Assembly (NCBI GenBank): GCA_023212645.1
Contig: JALBYC010000008.1
Coordinates: 1-64,000 of the forward strand
Length of the DNA stretch: 64,000 nt
Direction: 5' to 3'
From: Farysia itapuensis
Lineage: Eukaryota > Basidiomycota > Ustilaginomycetes > Ustilaginales > Ustilaginaceae
The notes beneath the pieces are model-generated. The model had not been told where the DNA came from, did not search any database, and worked only from the letters and a program-made list of their open reading frames with translations. Positions 18,030 to 29,172 of this stretch are shown piece by piece. Each line of letters opens with the position of its first letter. Positions within the stretch are counted from its first letter, which is position 1. Made by a program: the position numbers and the translations under genes.

Positions 18030-20768
18030 ATGGCATCGTCAGAGTCTCAGCCAGCCAAGCGACCACGAGTCACGGTCAAGCTGAGACCCAATACCAGTGC
18101 ATCTTCGTCCACAGCAGCGTCGAGAACGCAGAGCCGCCGAGACTCTCCGATAAATGTAGATGATGAAGATGATGAGGCTGAACAAGAGCAAGTGTTCGCC
18201 GTGGACGCTGATCTTGTTTCCGATGACTCAGAAGGTGATTATGGCGCATCACGAAATACCAAGAAGAGCAAGAAAGGGAAGCAGGCAGCTACTTCGGATC
18301 CCTTGTCGACAATAGCTCGTCAGCATCCGCTCTCTGGCGCCGCGCCCAACTTTGCTGGGTCAGCCATGGATGAAGATGAGGTACAGGATCAATACGATGC
18401 CGACGAGCTTCATTTTCACTCACGAGATTTCACAAAGATGCCTCTCAAACTCGACCATGCCAGTCGGCCACTATGGATCTCCCCAGATGATGGACACATC
18501 ATTCTAGAAGGCTTCAGTCCTCTAGCGGAGCAAGCGCAAGACTTTCTCATCGCAATTGCTGAGCCTGTCAGCCGGCCGGCCTACATTCACGAATACAAGC
18601 TCACGCCGTACTCTCTCTACGCTGCAGTGTCTGTTGGGCTGCAACCCAACGACATCATCGAGGTATTGAATCGACTATCAAAAGTGCCTGTGCCCAACGC
18701 AGTACTCGACTTTATTCGCGAATACACAGCAAGCTTTGGCAAGATCAAGCTGGTTCTCAAACAAAACAAGTACTTTGTCGAGAGCGCACATCCAGAGATC
18801 TTGCAGACTCTGCTACAAGACAGTGTCATCGGCACAGCGCGAGTACGAGAAGATCCAAATGCCAGCAAATCTGGACGAATGGAAGTGCTCGGAAAGACCC
18901 AGGCGCCCACACGAGGTGACCTTGTCATCCCAGGAACGGAGAGTGCTGCCCGTAAAGCTCGACAGGAAGCGTCTGCCGCTGGTCGTCCAGGCGCGAGCAA
19001 TGCCACAGGTGCCACAGGCCCCCCGCCAGAAAATGCTCAAGCCGCTCAACGAGAGGACGAAGCCGACTTGTTCTCCGCTATCATTGGAGTAGACGAAGCA
19101 GACGAACTGGACGAAGATGACACTGTGCACAGTTTCGAGATCGCCGAACACTATATCGAGCAGGTCAAGAAGCGTTGTAACGAAATCGGCTATCCTATGC
19201 TTGAAGAATACGACTTCCGTAACGATCATCTTAACGCTGATCTCGAGATCGATCTCAAGCCTATCACACATATCAGACCTTACCAGGAGAAGAGTTTGGC
19301 CAAGATGTTTGGTAACGGACGAGCACGGAGTGGCATCATTGTCTTGCCGTGTGGAGCCGGAAAAACGCTGGTCGGCATCACGGCCGCTTGTACCATCAAG
19401 AAGAGTTGCTTGGTGCTGTGTACCAGCAGCGTCAGTGTAATGCAGTGGAAGCAGCAGTTTCTGCAATGGAGCAACATTCAAGACAATCAGATCAGTGTCT
19501 TTACCGCTGATCAGAAAGAGAAGTTCTCAGGAGCTTCGGGCATAGTCGTGTCCACCTATTCCATGGTCGCCAACACGGGAAAACGCTCGCACACATCGCA
19601 AAAAATGATGAACTTCCTCGAGAGTCGCGAGTGGGGATTCATTCTGCTGGACGAAGTACACGTAGTGCCGGCCAGCATGTTCCGACGAGTATTGACCAAA
19701 ATCAAGGCCCATTCCAAGCTCGGTCTGACGGCTACTTTGGTGCGCGAGGACGAAAAGATCGACGAGCTCAACTTCTTGGTTGGACCCAAGCTGTACGAAG
19801 CTAATTGGATGGATCTGGCGGCAAAGGGTCATATTGCTACTGTGCAATGTGCTGAAGTCTGGTGTCCGATGACGCCAGAGTTCTACCGCGAGTACCTTCG
19901 CGAAAAAAGTCGCAAAAGGATGCTGCTGTACTGCATGAACCCGAGAAAGTTCCAGGCGTGTCAATTCTTGATTGACTATCACGAAAATCGGGGTGACAAG
20001 ATCATTGTCTTTTCGGACAATGTGTTTGCCCTTGAGGCCTACGCGTTCAAGCTGAAGAAGCCTTTCATCCACGGTGGCACTGCTCACTTGGAGCGAATGA
20101 GAATTCTGCAGAACTTTCAGCACAACCCTTTGGTCAATACCATCTTCTTGTCCAAGGTTGGAGATACTTCGATCGATCTTCCGGAGGCGACCTGTCTCAT
20201 CCAGATCTCTTCCCACTTTGGGTCGCGTAGGCAGGAAGCCCAACGGCTTGGGCGAATCTTGCGAGCTAAGCGCAGAAACGACGAAGGCTTCAATGCATTC
20301 TTCTACAGCTTGGTCAGCAAGGATACGTCCGAGATGTTCTACTCGACGAAGCGACAGCAATTCCTGATCGATCAGGGCTACGCCTTCCGAGTCATCACAC
20401 ACTTGGTTGGGATGGAAGAGATGCCGGGACTGGTATACAAAAGTCAGGCTGAGCAAATTGAATTGCTGCAAAGCGTGCTGATTGCAAACGAGTCCGATGC
20501 AGACGTAGGTTCCGATCTGCATGGCGAATTCGGCGGAGGATCTTCGAACGCTCGCAACGGTGGCGGCTCTGGTAGAAACGACTTTGGTGCGGGAGCTGTG
20601 GCGAAAGCAGCAAGGACGACAGGCTCGCTGAATGCGCTCAGTGGAGCTCAGCACATGTCGTACATCGAGAGGAATCGATCGGTGAACAAAACGCTCAACA
20701 AGGACCAAGGTCGACACAAGATGTTCCAAAAGCGTGCCGACAAAGCCAAGCGCAAACCCACAGACTAG
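18030..20768 (+). CDS. SSL2: TFIIH DNA translocase/helicase subunit XPB
   Basis: A 912-residue intronless protein matching Ssl2/Rad25/XPB along its length. After an acidic disordered start comes the damage-recognition-like domain. Two RecA lobes follow: Walker [13 protein letters not shown] (about residue 436), the DEVH box [10 protein letters not shown] (about 540), [13 protein letters not shown] containing the XPB-specific RED motif, then [15 protein letters not shown], the [13 protein letters not shown] segment and [12 protein letters not shown] (motif VI). XPB opens promoter DNA for RNA polymerase II and opens damaged DNA in nucleotide excision repair within TFIIH. The C-terminus is Gly/Ser/Asn-rich then basic. 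It converges on RHO3 with a gap of 75 bp. Confidence 0.97.
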   Translation: MASSESQPAKRPRVTVKLRPNTSASSSTAASRTQSRRDSPINVDDEDDEAEQEQVFAVDADLVSDDSEGDYGASRNTKKSKKGKQAATSDPLSTIARQHPLSGAAPNFAGSAMDEDEVQDQYDADELHFHSRDFTKMPLKLDHASRPLWISPDDGHIILEGFSPLAEQAQDFLIAIAEPVSRPAYIHEYKLTPYSLYAAVSVGLQPNDIIEVLNRLSKVPVPNAVLDFIREYTASFGKIKLVLKQNKYFVESAHPEILQTLLQDSVIGTARVREDPNASKSGRMEVLGKTQAPTRGDLVIPGTESAARKARQEASAAGRPGASNATGATGPPPENAQAAQREDEADLFSAIIGVDEADELDEDDTVHSFEIAEHYIEQVKKRCNEIGYPMLEEYDFRNDHLNADLEIDLKPITHIRPYQEKSLAKMFGNGRARSGIIVLPCGAGKTLVGITAACTIKKSCLVLCTSSVSVMQWKQQFLQWSNIQDNQISVFTADQKEKFSGASGIVVSTYSMVANTGKRSHTSQKMMNFLESREWGFILLDEVHVVPASMFRRVLTKIKAHSKLGLTATLVREDEKIDELNFLVGPKLYEANWMDLAAKGHIATVQCAEVWCPMTPEFYREYLREKSRKRMLLYCMNPRKFQACQFLIDYHENRGDKIIVFSDNVFALEAYAFKLKKPFIHGGTAHLERMRILQNFQHNPLVNTIFLSKVGDTSIDLPEATCLIQISSHFGSRRQEAQRLGRILRAKRRNDEGFNAFFYSLVSKDTSEMFYSTKRQQFLIDQGYAFRVITHLVGMEEMPGLVYKSQAEQIELLQSVLIANESDADVGSDLHGEFGGGSSNARNGGGSGRNDFGAGAVAKAARTTGSLNALSGAQHMSYIERNRSVNKTLNKDQGRHKMFQKRADKAKRKPTD

Positions 20769-20843
20769 TGCAAGACATTAGGGAATACACAGTGGCGGTA
20801 GTATACAAGTTGCGTGGGTATCATGTGCAGGTGTCAGGTATTG

Positions 20844-21610
20844 TCAGCAAATGACACAGCCGGTACGGTTTCTGTAGTTTCTGCCGGTTGCTTTGGACTG
20901 GAGGGCGACTTTGGCTGTTTCTAAGAATGCGTGATCGACACCACGGTCCAACTTGGCGGAGCATTCGAGGTATCGGGAGGCCTTTATTCTTTTGGCTACG
21001 AGCACGCCATGTTCGTAGGTAAGGGCGGGGGAATGGTGAACCTTTTCATTGACCGTGGAGGAAGAAGGGTAGTCTCTGAGGTCGCATTTGAGAGCAACCA
21101 GAACCACAGTCACCCCCGGACAGTTCTCCTGGATTTCCGGAAGCCACTGCGTTGAAAGCAGTACGTCAGTGTCCGCACAAGTGCTAGGGAGAAACTGAAC
21201 ACTTGAAACGACTTACTCTGGACTCGACGTTTTCCAGACTGACAGGGTTGTTGACTGCATAGCACAGCATGACGACGTGTGTATCTGCATAGGAGAGGCT
21301 TCTGAGCCTGTCAAACTCCTCCTGTCCTGCGGTATCCCATAAGCTGAGCTCTACTATGGGTCCATCCACCTCTGGCTTCATAGAGTGCACATAGTTTTCA
21401 AACACTGTCGGCTCGCTGCGCAACAACAGAAGTGTGTCAGCGAAAGCGATCTACTGCGGCATGCATGTACACTTACTACTCTTGCGGAAATTCGTGCTTG
21501 ATGAGGACATTCAGCAGACTTGTCTTGCCGCACGCGCCGTCTCCAAGAACGAGTACCTTTCGTGTTTCTCGCTCAGAGCTTTGGAACGAACCCAAGCCGC
21601 AGAGCTGCAT
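20844..21610 (-). CDS. RHO3: Rho-family small GTPase Rho3
   Basis: Three exons, 21477-21610, 21217-21415 and 20844-21146 (introns 61 and 70 nt), give 211 residues. The P-loop is [13 protein letters not shown], the effector loop [14 protein letters not shown], switch [15 protein letters not shown], the guanine-specificity loop ALKCDLR and the SAK motif ECSAKL. ALKCDLR and SLSYADTH are closer to Rho3 than to Cdc42, Rac or Rho1. The N-terminus MQLCGLG has a Cys at position 4, matching the palmitoylated N-terminal Cys of yeast Rho3, and the C-terminus is a CAAX box, CVIC, for prenylation. Rho3 works at the plasma membrane in polarised exocytosis and actin organisation. It diverges from MIM1 with about 250 bp between the start codons. 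Confidence 0.95.
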
Positions 21611-21864
21611 GCTGGGTGGGCTGTTTGTGTGGGGAGCAGGATCAAAGTGGAGGAAAAGCTTGCCGAGGTGTTTATTTGGTGTTGGTCTTCGTTCCGCGCT
21701 TATTTCCTGCCAAAATCATTGGAAGCTCAATCAACGCTTTTCGAGTCTAACATAAGTCTATTTTAAGAAGCGTGTTTCATCGGGATATGATCGGGCTCAG
21801 TCTCTTGCGCAAAGACCCTTTCTCGTCAGGATCATACCACTACCGTTCCCTCATCGCAGCAGCC

Positions 21865-22518
21865 ATGTCGCATCATTCGCATGATCAACATGCACCGCGC
21901 ACAAAGCCAAGTCGCAAGGATGAGTCGGACACAGTTCCGACAGTATCGGCAACGGGAATGCCTCGCATCTTCCCCCGTCACAAAGACAAACGGACCAAGA
22001 AGGAAGAACAGCAATTTGACGAAAAGGAGGGTGGAGCCCCGCCGGAAGTCTACGGCCAGTCGGTCGACCACCCTCATCATGGATCTGACTCAGAAACAGA
22101 GGACGAGGATGGTCTACTACCTTCGGGTCTAGCCAACACCAGCAGTGACAAGTACCCCGCCACAGGTTCACTGACTCTTGCTGCCCTGAATCCATACTCG
22201 TCTATTCCAGTCTCGAGACGGTTCGCCCTGATTGCAGGCTCTGTGTTTATCAACCTGGGTCTTCCATTTCTGAACGGAGTCATGCTTGGTTTTGGCGAGA
22301 TTTTCGCTCGAGTCGTCATGGCGCCTGCCTTGGGAATCACCGGTGTTGGCTGGTCTGGCGACACTGCACGCGCAATCGTCAGCTGGCCATGGCTCACCAA
22401 ACGTGCACCGCAGACTACACCTGTGTCCAAAGAGGACACTGCCGCCAGCTCTACTCACCGAATGCCGGACCAATACGACGACTGGTCGCCTGCGCACGCC
22501 ACACAGAACGAACTATAG
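21865..22518 (+). CDS. MIM1: Mitochondrial outer membrane import protein Mim1
   Basis: A 217-residue protein from the ATG at 21865 (MSHHSHDQ). The frame is open further upstream, but the upstream part looks like leader. The diagnostic part is one hydrophobic segment at about residues 115-150, INLGLPFLNGVMLGFGEIFA. It matches the Mim1 core (INLxLPFxNGxMLGFGE) including the glycine zipper used for oligomerisation. In yeast, Mim1 with Mim2 inserts alpha-helical outer membrane proteins such as Tom70 and Tom20 and helps TOM assembly. The N-terminal 110 residues are polar and acidic, longer than in yeast (113 residues in all), and the C-terminal tail is also polar. Mim1 is fungus-specific and easily missed, but the motif is strong. 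Confidence 0.88.
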   Translation: MSHHSHDQHAPRTKPSRKDESDTVPTVSATGMPRIFPRHKDKRTKKEEQQFDEKEGGAPPEVYGQSVDHPHHGSDSETEDEDGLLPSGLANTSSDKYPATGSLTLAALNPYSSIPVSRRFALIAGSVFINLGLPFLNGVMLGFGEIFARVVMAPALGITGVGWSGDTARAIVSWPWLTKRAPQTTPVSKEDTAASSTHRMPDQYDDWSPAHATQNEL

Positions 22519-22642
22519 ACCCATGCCCTCTTCAAAACCCATCTCCGCATAATCCTAGCTCTCTATACACAAGCACACGATGTATTTGTATCACACATAT
22601 GGCACAGGATCACAACTTTTGATCTGCGTGAAGTGGAAGGTT

Positions 22643-25600
22643 TCAGAGTGCTCTTGCACCTCCAACCCGTACAGTCCCGTTGGCTGTCGTGCGTTCTTCT
22701 AGCTTGTTTAGTCGTTCGATCTCAGGCCAGGGCCTTTCGTCCATCATCCAGTAGACAAATGGACCGTTGGGACTTGCTCCTGCGTGCATCACATCTGTCC
22801 AGATGCCAAATATTGGTGCTTTTGTGCCAGGAGGTCCGGGTTGAACGCCTTCTAGCTGCCATCGGTCCTCGCCGTCATAGACATGGGTAAAAGACCAGTG
22901 AATGCCTTCAATGCCGCGTTTGACACCGGGCGCGCCTTCTGGCGCATAGATCGGACGTACGTGACCGTACACGCTGCCGCGTGCTACCGGCGGATCGGTG
23001 CCCCAGTAAGTTACGGTGGTACCACGGAAATGAAGCGACGGAAACTCGGTATCTTCCAATTGCGACTCTTCCTCTTCATTGTGAATCGGTGCGAGATGTT
23101 TGGGCAGAAGCTGAAGACGAAGCTGAAGACAGTCTCCAACAGCTTCCTCGTGTCCAATCAAACTCGGAGCAGGTGTAGCCGCACCGTTTCTTGTCGCCGA
23201 TGTTCTGCCTTTGCTGGTCCCTGAACTTGACTTCCCGTTTTTGTCTGTCTTGCTGCTGCCATTTTGTGCCATGACCGCCTCTTCCCGTGCCCGACGGGCA
23301 ACTCGCGCATTGTAGTACAAAAAGTTTCGGTAGTCGAGAAAAGAGTACGTGCCAGCCCAGAAGCTTTCGCAGCGTGCCCAGTCATATGGTTTCTCGCCCT
23401 CTTGATCCTCCCTACGCTTGCCAAAAGGCTTTTCGCTGATACCATGCCCGTTGCTCTGAGGCTTTGGTGGTAGCGGATTTGGTAGAGATGATGACCAACC
23501 TGTTGGGAAACTGAGAAATTGGCGCTCTTCCATCGGGTCGCTGACCAGCACACCGTCCTCGTTCAAGATCTTGGGGATCTTGATGCCCACACCCCAGTCC
23601 TCGAGCCAGATGGCTTCTTTGAGATTGGCATACATGACAACCATGATGGCTTCCAACAATTCCCAGTGGATCGACTTTTTCCGTAGCCCACCGCCCGCCT
23701 CGACGCAGTCCCAGGTCACTTCCTTGTTGGCCTCTTTGGCCGCAGACAGTTTCTGTTGTTGGTACTCTTGAATCTCTTGTCGGGCATAACTGCCGGTGTG
23801 ACCCCGCGTGAGCGCATCAGACGACATAGGCGTCCACGGATCAAAGTCGACGGAGATCATGTCATCGTCCTCTTCCTCGTCTTCTTCGTCTGTGACGTCA
23901 AAGTCATCATCTTCGGCATCCAGCTCGTCGGCATCGACCAGCATAGCGTCGTCGTCATCGGCATCCCCCTCAACAAGCTCGACGGCGTCATCAGCGTCTT
24001 CTATGCTCTGATCGTCGTCTCCCCAACTCGTAGGGTTGCCCACGACAACCTCGACCTCTGGATCGTTTCTGGCAGCGCCGGAGACAGCTCCGGTGTCAGC
24101 TGAGCCGATGCCTTCATCGTTTTCGCTCGAATCCCAGCCGATGGGAGCTGGATTGCTGTAATTGGCGTCAGCGTCAGGCACCGCATTGCCATTCCGGTCG
24201 GATAAGCGGAAAGTGGGTCGATGCTCTTCGTCACTACTGCCCTCGATCTCAATGGGTATTGGATCGTTGGGTACGTCTTCATCCTCGAACTGGTTCTCGT
24301 CCAAAAGAGACGCGGCATCTTCATCGTCGAGGTCACTACCCCAACCACCTGTTGGCATCAACACATCTTCTTGTGCATCGTCCTCTTCTGCCTCGTCGGC
24401 GTCCCCTTCGATATCGTCTCGAATACGCCAGGCGTGGAAAGGACCGTAGCCATTGCTCCAGCTGTAATTACCTGCATCGTACACCAGCTCTCTCATCCGC
24501 GCTCTGACTTTGTCTTCTTCGTCTGAAGCGTCACAAAAGCCGAACGTGGGGCCAAATATCCGCGGCCGGAAGGTCAGAATGGCATCTGGCGGCTCGTCAA
24601 AGTCATCGAGCGGATCATCGGGCAAGTCATGTGCGTCATCAGCGGCTTGCTCTTGCAGGTTTTGATCTGTGGAAGTGCTGCCGAGGGGTGCCGGCGGAAT
24701 ATTTGGTATGGGGTCATCACCTGCATTCGATTGAGCAGTGCCCGCTCCAACATTCGTGCCTCGGGTTCGCACTGCAATCTCTTGTGGGCTTGTAGTCTGT
24801 CTCTGCTTTTGTGAGTCCTTCCAGGTACGAATGCCGTGGAGGCAATGTAAGCGTGCGGCTAGACGGATTTCCGGCTCAGCAAAAGACTCGATGTCAATGC
24901 CCTCGTCAATGAGGTTATGAAGTTCTTCGGGATACATAATTTTCAAAAGTCGGGCCGACCTCCGTCGATTTGCGTCGGGAACAGAGCGACTTTTGCCTTT
25001 TGAGGGCGACTGAGGAGATGTCTTCGGTGTCATGGTACTGCTTGAACCTGATGCCTGACCTTCGCTTGTAAGGCGCCTACGTTTCGCATCTTGAACCCCA
25101 TTCGGTTGCGAGTCGTATGACGCCTTCTTTACGTCTCTCTTGTATTGGCGAAGGCTGTGCATCAAGTTGCGTGGAAACAGCCACGTTCCCCAGTTGTGCT
25201 TTTCGTCGGTCACTATAGTGGCATCTAGCCATTTCGAACTGCGACTTGCACTCGCAGGCAAGTCCGGATCAGGCAGAGCAGTGTCTATGACAGAAAGTAA
25301 AGCAGAAAGCACGGAGTTGAAAGAAAGAGCAACAGGAGCTTGCTTTGCTGGGTCGCCTGAAAAGAGTCTGCATGCCCTTTCTCGGGTCTGAACCAAGCTC
25401 ATAACGGATGGTGGTGAAGCAGGGGTATCATCGTCGTTGTCTTTTCCTTGAGCAGGCCAAAGGGAAGCATTTGAGTCAAAGCGCTGAAGATAAAGACGTT
25501 TCCACAGGTGCATGTCTCCCTTTTGGTCTTCACCATAGACGTAATGGCGGGCCAGCTTGCACGTCTGCGAAAAGTGCTCGATACAGATTGGCGGAAGGGT

Positions 25601-25738
25601 GAGTAGAACGGTATGGATGAGCTCCGTGGGCAGGGCCAGCAGACCGCCTTGCACTTGAACGAGGGTGGAGTTGACCATGAGAGTCTCGGGGATACGAGCC
25701 TGGGGGTCACAGTCAGGCTCATCCTGTACCCGCACCAT
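22643..25738 (-). CDS. F-box protein with long acidic middle region
   Basis: A 1031-residue intronless frame. Residues about 34-80 (LALPTELIHTVLLTLPPICI, then EHFSQTCKLARHYV) form an F-box, the Skp1-binding motif of SCF ubiquitin ligases. A conserved-looking stretch follows to about 320, with a basic serine-rich insert around 215-270. Residues about 480-660 are extremely acidic, including long Asp/Glu runs. The C-terminal third is folded-looking (LHFRGTTVTYWGTDPP through DGEDRWQLEGVQPG and IFGIWTDVMH), resembling the C-terminal module of fungal F-box proteins that binds substrate. The substrate is unknown. It shares a roughly 200-bp divergent promoter with CDC16, a subunit of another ubiquitin ligase. 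Confidence 0.85.
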   Translation of the reverse strand: MVRVQDEPDCDPQARIPETLMVNSTLVQVQGGLLALPTELIHTVLLTLPPICIEHFSQTCKLARHYVYGEDQKGDMHLWKRLYLQRFDSNASLWPAQGKDNDDDTPASPPSVMSLVQTRERACRLFSGDPAKQAPVALSFNSVLSALLSVIDTALPDPDLPASASRSSKWLDATIVTDEKHNWGTWLFPRNLMHSLRQYKRDVKKASYDSQPNGVQDAKRRRLTSEGQASGSSSTMTPKTSPQSPSKGKSRSVPDANRRRSARLLKIMYPEELHNLIDEGIDIESFAEPEIRLAARLHCLHGIRTWKDSQKQRQTTSPQEIAVRTRGTNVGAGTAQSNAGDDPIPNIPPAPLGSTSTDQNLQEQAADDAHDLPDDPLDDFDEPPDAILTFRPRIFGPTFGFCDASDEEDKVRARMRELVYDAGNYSWSNGYGPFHAWRIRDDIEGDADEAEEDDAQEDVLMPTGGWGSDLDDEDAASLLDENQFEDEDVPNDPIPIEIEGSSDEEHRPTFRLSDRNGNAVPDADANYSNPAPIGWDSSENDEGIGSADTGAVSGAARNDPEVEVVVGNPTSWGDDDQSIEDADDAVELVEGDADDDDAMLVDADELDAEDDDFDVTDEEDEEEDDDMISVDFDPWTPMSSDALTRGHTGSYARQEIQEYQQQKLSAAKEANKEVTWDCVEAGGGLRKKSIHWELLEAIMVVMYANLKEAIWLEDWGVGIKIPKILNEDGVLVSDPMEERQFLSFPTGWSSSLPNPLPPKPQSNGHGISEKPFGKRREDQEGEKPYDWARCESFWAGTYSFLDYRNFLYYNARVARRAREEAVMAQNGSSKTDKNGKSSSGTSKGRTSATRNGAATPAPSLIGHEEAVGDCLQLRLQLLPKHLAPIHNEEEESQLEDTEFPSLHFRGTTVTYWGTDPPVARGSVYGHVRPIYAPEGAPGVKRGIEGIHWSFTHVYDGEDRWQLEGVQPGPPGTKAPIFGIWTDVMHAGASPNGPFVYWMMDERPWPEIERLNKLEERTTANGTVRVGGARAL

Positions 25739-25940
25739 GATGGTCGCTAGCTACTGCTGGATATGGAGTGGAAGCTGATGAATGAGCAGGGCTGAGCGCT
25801 GAGTTTGTCAAGGTGAGTCAAGCTATGTGGAGTTCCGGAATTACGCAGAGCCTGTTAGACTGAGAAGAACACGCGAAGCGCGCATATTTTGGCTTCGTCG
25901 TTTGTCCAACCAACACTTGCGACCATCAGTGCAAGTGAAG
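25739..25940. promoter_or_regulatory. Compact bidirectional promoter, F-box gene / CDC16
   Basis: Only 202 bp separate the two divergent ATGs. Co-regulation of an SCF adaptor and an APC/C subunit is possible but not shown. Confidence 0.6.
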
Positions 25941-28900
25941 ATGCGTTCAGTGGAGGATCAGCAGCGTCAGTCAGGTGGAAGCAGTCCGCCACGACTTTCA
26001 GCTGACAACTCTCCAGCAAGACGGCCGCGTGCAGTCAACTCTAGCCCAACGTTTTTGTTTCACAGTCCAGCAACACGTCAAGGTGCTCAAACAGCCAATG
26101 GCGTCAGACATCTTCAAACACCTCAGACTCCGACTCATGGCATGCTTGGCGGAGGCATGAATGCGGACGGAAGCTTGAGTGTCATTCGCAACGACGACGA
26201 CGCCAATAACAGTGGTCTGTTGGACCTCAGTCCTGCTGTCAAGAGGTTTGCGGGAACCAGACTGGGTCCGAGCGGAACTCCTTCTCGCGTCAGACCTCGA
26301 TCGAGCCTATCTCGTTCCACAAAGTTGCAGGACAGAGCTTTTGACTCGGCTTTTCCGGACCTTGAAGAGGACGAAGAGCCAAGAAGAAGTGTCCCTGCAC
26401 CTGTCAAGGTCAAAGCACTCAGCGCGCTGAGAGATGAGGATGAAGTTATGTCATCGCAACCGATGGAGGACTACGGTGGGCCAACGCTCAATCGGAACAC
26501 TCTAGATGCATGCTTGGACGAAGGTGATGTCGAGAGCCAGGGAGCTGCGCTTGGTCAAGAACACGAAGAAGAATCTCTTATGACAATCTCGAGGCCGTTA
26601 TTGACCAGGCTTCGTCGATGGCGTCAAGATGCCATGCAGCAGCATCTCTACGAGACTGCCATCTTTTGGGGGTCCAAACTACTCTCACTGGAGAAGTCAG
26701 CTGCTGCATACAATGATGCATACCACTTGGCACAATGTTACTTTCATACACACCAGTATGCCCGGGCGGAACACCTTTTGACCAATCCTTTGCGGACAGG
26801 CGCAAGTCATAGCCCGAACTCGCTCCCGATCTCGGCTCAGCACCTGGATGACTCAGCGCAGCACGCTTCCGCGAAGCAGGCCGGAGCAGAGGCGTTTCTC
26901 TCCTCTGACAATGCTCAAGCCGACGACGACGCCCTCTTTGACATTCTCAGTCAGACTCGGGTCAACTCAATCCTGCCTCCTAGCATCATGGCACGGTCAA
27001 CGACCAAGGACAGTCTAGTCTCAGGCGCCTCTTCGACGATAGGCAAAAGGAAGACCAGAGATTTCAACGTCACCAGCAATGGTGCAGGCTCTTCCGATTC
27101 GGAGCGCGAACACGACGACATCAGCACAGATCGGCGATCCTTTGGCGACAATCGTGCGTTTGGGTCCAGACAAAGTCCAGCATCTCGAAGAGCTCGTGCC
27201 TCTGAGCAGAAACGGCAGCCGCCGCCTACGACGAAGGGTGTTCCCGTTATTGCGAACATTGATCTCCAGCCAGACTTGGCCAGTATCCGAGGCTCACATG
27301 TCCCAATACCAGATGGACCTACCCTTGTGAATCACAGTTTGGCCTGTCGCTATCTGGCCGCACAGTGTCAGGTGCGTCTGGGCAAGTACCACGACGCCCT
27401 TGAACTTCTTGGCGATACTGAACATTGGGCAACTTCGGCCGCGAACAAGAAGCCTGCCATTGATGGTGGCATCAAGCTCGGCTCGTCTGTCGCTTTCCTT
27501 CGAGGCCAGATCCATCTTCGGCTCGAAGATCTCCCGAGATCGCGAGACTCCTTCATGGCCGCTTTAGCGCTTGACGTCAAGAATTATGAAGCTTTCTCAG
27601 CTTTGGTCGACGGCGACATGCTTGGTATCGAAGAGCAATGGGCTTTCGTACAAGGTTTAGAGTACGCAGCGCAGGCAGGCGATGAAGAGGGTGCCGATCA
27701 AGACCACGAACTGATTCGTCTGATCTACACCACACGTCTGTCGAAACAAAGCAAAAGCTACGCGATCGACACAATGTCTGCTCGACGCCGTCTGGCGTCT
27801 GAGCACGGTCTAGTCAATGATCCTGACATTCTCCTCAGCCTTGCTGAAGAGCTGTTTGCCCGACTCAGATTCGCCGACGCCTTTGTTGTGACTTCGCGCA
27901 TTCTGGAGTTATCCGCCGACCACCCTGCCACTCTGCCAATCCACATTGCATGCATCTATCACTTGAAGAATCTTCGGCCGTCGCTGTTCATGCTTGCTCA
28001 TCGCCTCACGGAACTACAACCCGAAAGTCCGGTGTCTTGGTACGCCGTTGGGGTCTGGTATGCAACCACAAAACGCTGGGCAGAAGCCCGGCGGTATTTC
28101 AGTAAAGCTTCCCTACTGGATCCGCGCTTTGCGCCGAGCTGGATCGCCTTTGGTCATACATTCGCCATGGAAGGTGAGAGTGATCAAGCGATTATTGCTT
28201 ATTCAACAGCCGCGCGACTGTTCCCACAATCGCACTTGCCCAAATTGTTTGTCGGACTAGAGCATCTGCATCAAGACAATCTGTCTCTGGCCCGGCTATC
28301 TTTGGAAGGGTCGGCAGCTATCTGGCCCCATGATCCGCTTACCGCCAACGAGCGGGGTGTTGTCGCTTTCCATGTCGGCGACTTGGAAGGCGCTTCTGCC
28401 CTCTTCCAATCTTCGATCGAGCTAGCAGCAGATACGCAGCAGCCTTCGTCCAGCTGGAAAGCATGTTATCTCAATCTCGGCCTTGCCTACCTCCGTCTGG
28501 GACGAGACATCGAGGCCCGCAAAGCATTCGAGACTGTGACCGAGCTGGATCCACACAACAGCCAGGCTTTTCTCTGTCTGGGCATGTTGGCGCACAAATC
28601 GGACGGCCTGGACGACGCAATTCACTACTACCATCAGGCGCTTGCCATCAGCCCACGCGACGCATTTGCCACCGACTTACTCGACTGCGCCCTGGAAGAG
28701 AAAGTACAGTACGGCGTTGCTAAATTTGCGAAACACGATCCGGAAGCCCGACTCGGCCGCGCGGACAGAGGCGTGCCAACAACCTTGGACAAGAAGGGCA
28801 AGGCAAAGGCGGACACTGTGCCTTCCTACGAAGCCATCAATCTATCACCCTACCACTCCTCTTCTCAGACGCCAACACGAGCTCAAAGCAACCTGCACGC

Positions 28901-29054
28901 GACGCACCCACACCTTACACCTCTCAACGGCGCAACCGTCATGTCCTCGCCTGCTCGTGGTCAAGACTTTTCAGCAACCGAAATGAGTCTGGATCATTCG
29001 AGTCTGACAGACAACCACACGCGTAGTATCACGATGGACGAAAGTCGCGCGTAA
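25941..29054 (+). CDS. CDC16: Anaphase-promoting complex subunit 6 (Cdc16/Cut9)
   Basis: 1037 residues from the ATG at 25941; the frame extends upstream only to a GTG, so that part is left out. The N-terminal 200 residues are disordered and Ser/Pro-rich. The conserved start of Cdc16 is clear at about residue 215 (LLTRLRRWRQDAMQQHLYET, then AIFWGSKLLSLE). A non-conserved insert around 290-440 precedes the TPR superhelix, in which helix pairs such as PVSWYAVGVWYATTKRWAEA, RYFSKASLLDP and YLNLGLAYLRLGRDIEARKA are evident between about 500 and 930. Cdc16 is a TPR scaffold of the APC/C ubiquitin ligase that drives anaphase. The C-terminal tail is again disordered. Confidence 0.93.
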   Translation: MRSVEDQQRQSGGSSPPRLSADNSPARRPRAVNSSPTFLFHSPATRQGAQTANGVRHLQTPQTPTHGMLGGGMNADGSLSVIRNDDDANNSGLLDLSPAVKRFAGTRLGPSGTPSRVRPRSSLSRSTKLQDRAFDSAFPDLEEDEEPRRSVPAPVKVKALSALRDEDEVMSSQPMEDYGGPTLNRNTLDACLDEGDVESQGAALGQEHEEESLMTISRPLLTRLRRWRQDAMQQHLYETAIFWGSKLLSLEKSAAAYNDAYHLAQCYFHTHQYARAEHLLTNPLRTGASHSPNSLPISAQHLDDSAQHASAKQAGAEAFLSSDNAQADDDALFDILSQTRVNSILPPSIMARSTTKDSLVSGASSTIGKRKTRDFNVTSNGAGSSDSEREHDDISTDRRSFGDNRAFGSRQSPASRRARASEQKRQPPPTTKGVPVIANIDLQPDLASIRGSHVPIPDGPTLVNHSLACRYLAAQCQVRLGKYHDALELLGDTEHWATSAANKKPAIDGGIKLGSSVAFLRGQIHLRLEDLPRSRDSFMAALALDVKNYEAFSALVDGDMLGIEEQWAFVQGLEYAAQAGDEEGADQDHELIRLIYTTRLSKQSKSYAIDTMSARRRLASEHGLVNDPDILLSLAEELFARLRFADAFVVTSRILELSADHPATLPIHIACIYHLKNLRPSLFMLAHRLTELQPESPVSWYAVGVWYATTKRWAEARRYFSKASLLDPRFAPSWIAFGHTFAMEGESDQAIIAYSTAARLFPQSHLPKLFVGLEHLHQDNLSLARLSLEGSAAIWPHDPLTANERGVVAFHVGDLEGASALFQSSIELAADTQQPSSSWKACYLNLGLAYLRLGRDIEARKAFETVTELDPHNSQAFLCLGMLAHKSDGLDDAIHYYHQALAISPRDAFATDLLDCALEEKVQYGVAKFAKHDPEARLGRADRGVPTTLDKKGKAKADTVPSYEAINLSPYHSSSQTPTRAQSNLHATHPHLTPLNGATVMSSPARGQDFSATEMSLDHSSLTDNHTRSITMDESRA

Positions 29055-29172
29055 GTCATTCGATCGTCCTGCAGTAGGTGGGGAGGAAATGGAAATTGAA
29101 AAAACAAGAGCTTGGCAAAGCTCAGCGGCAAGAAAAGAGTATGTACACAACCGAGTGTCGGTGTGAAGAGGT

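Noticed and set aside
19527..20729. 400-codon open frame on the minus strand
   Set aside because: It is antisense to the helicase core of SSL2, a shadow caused by codon bias.
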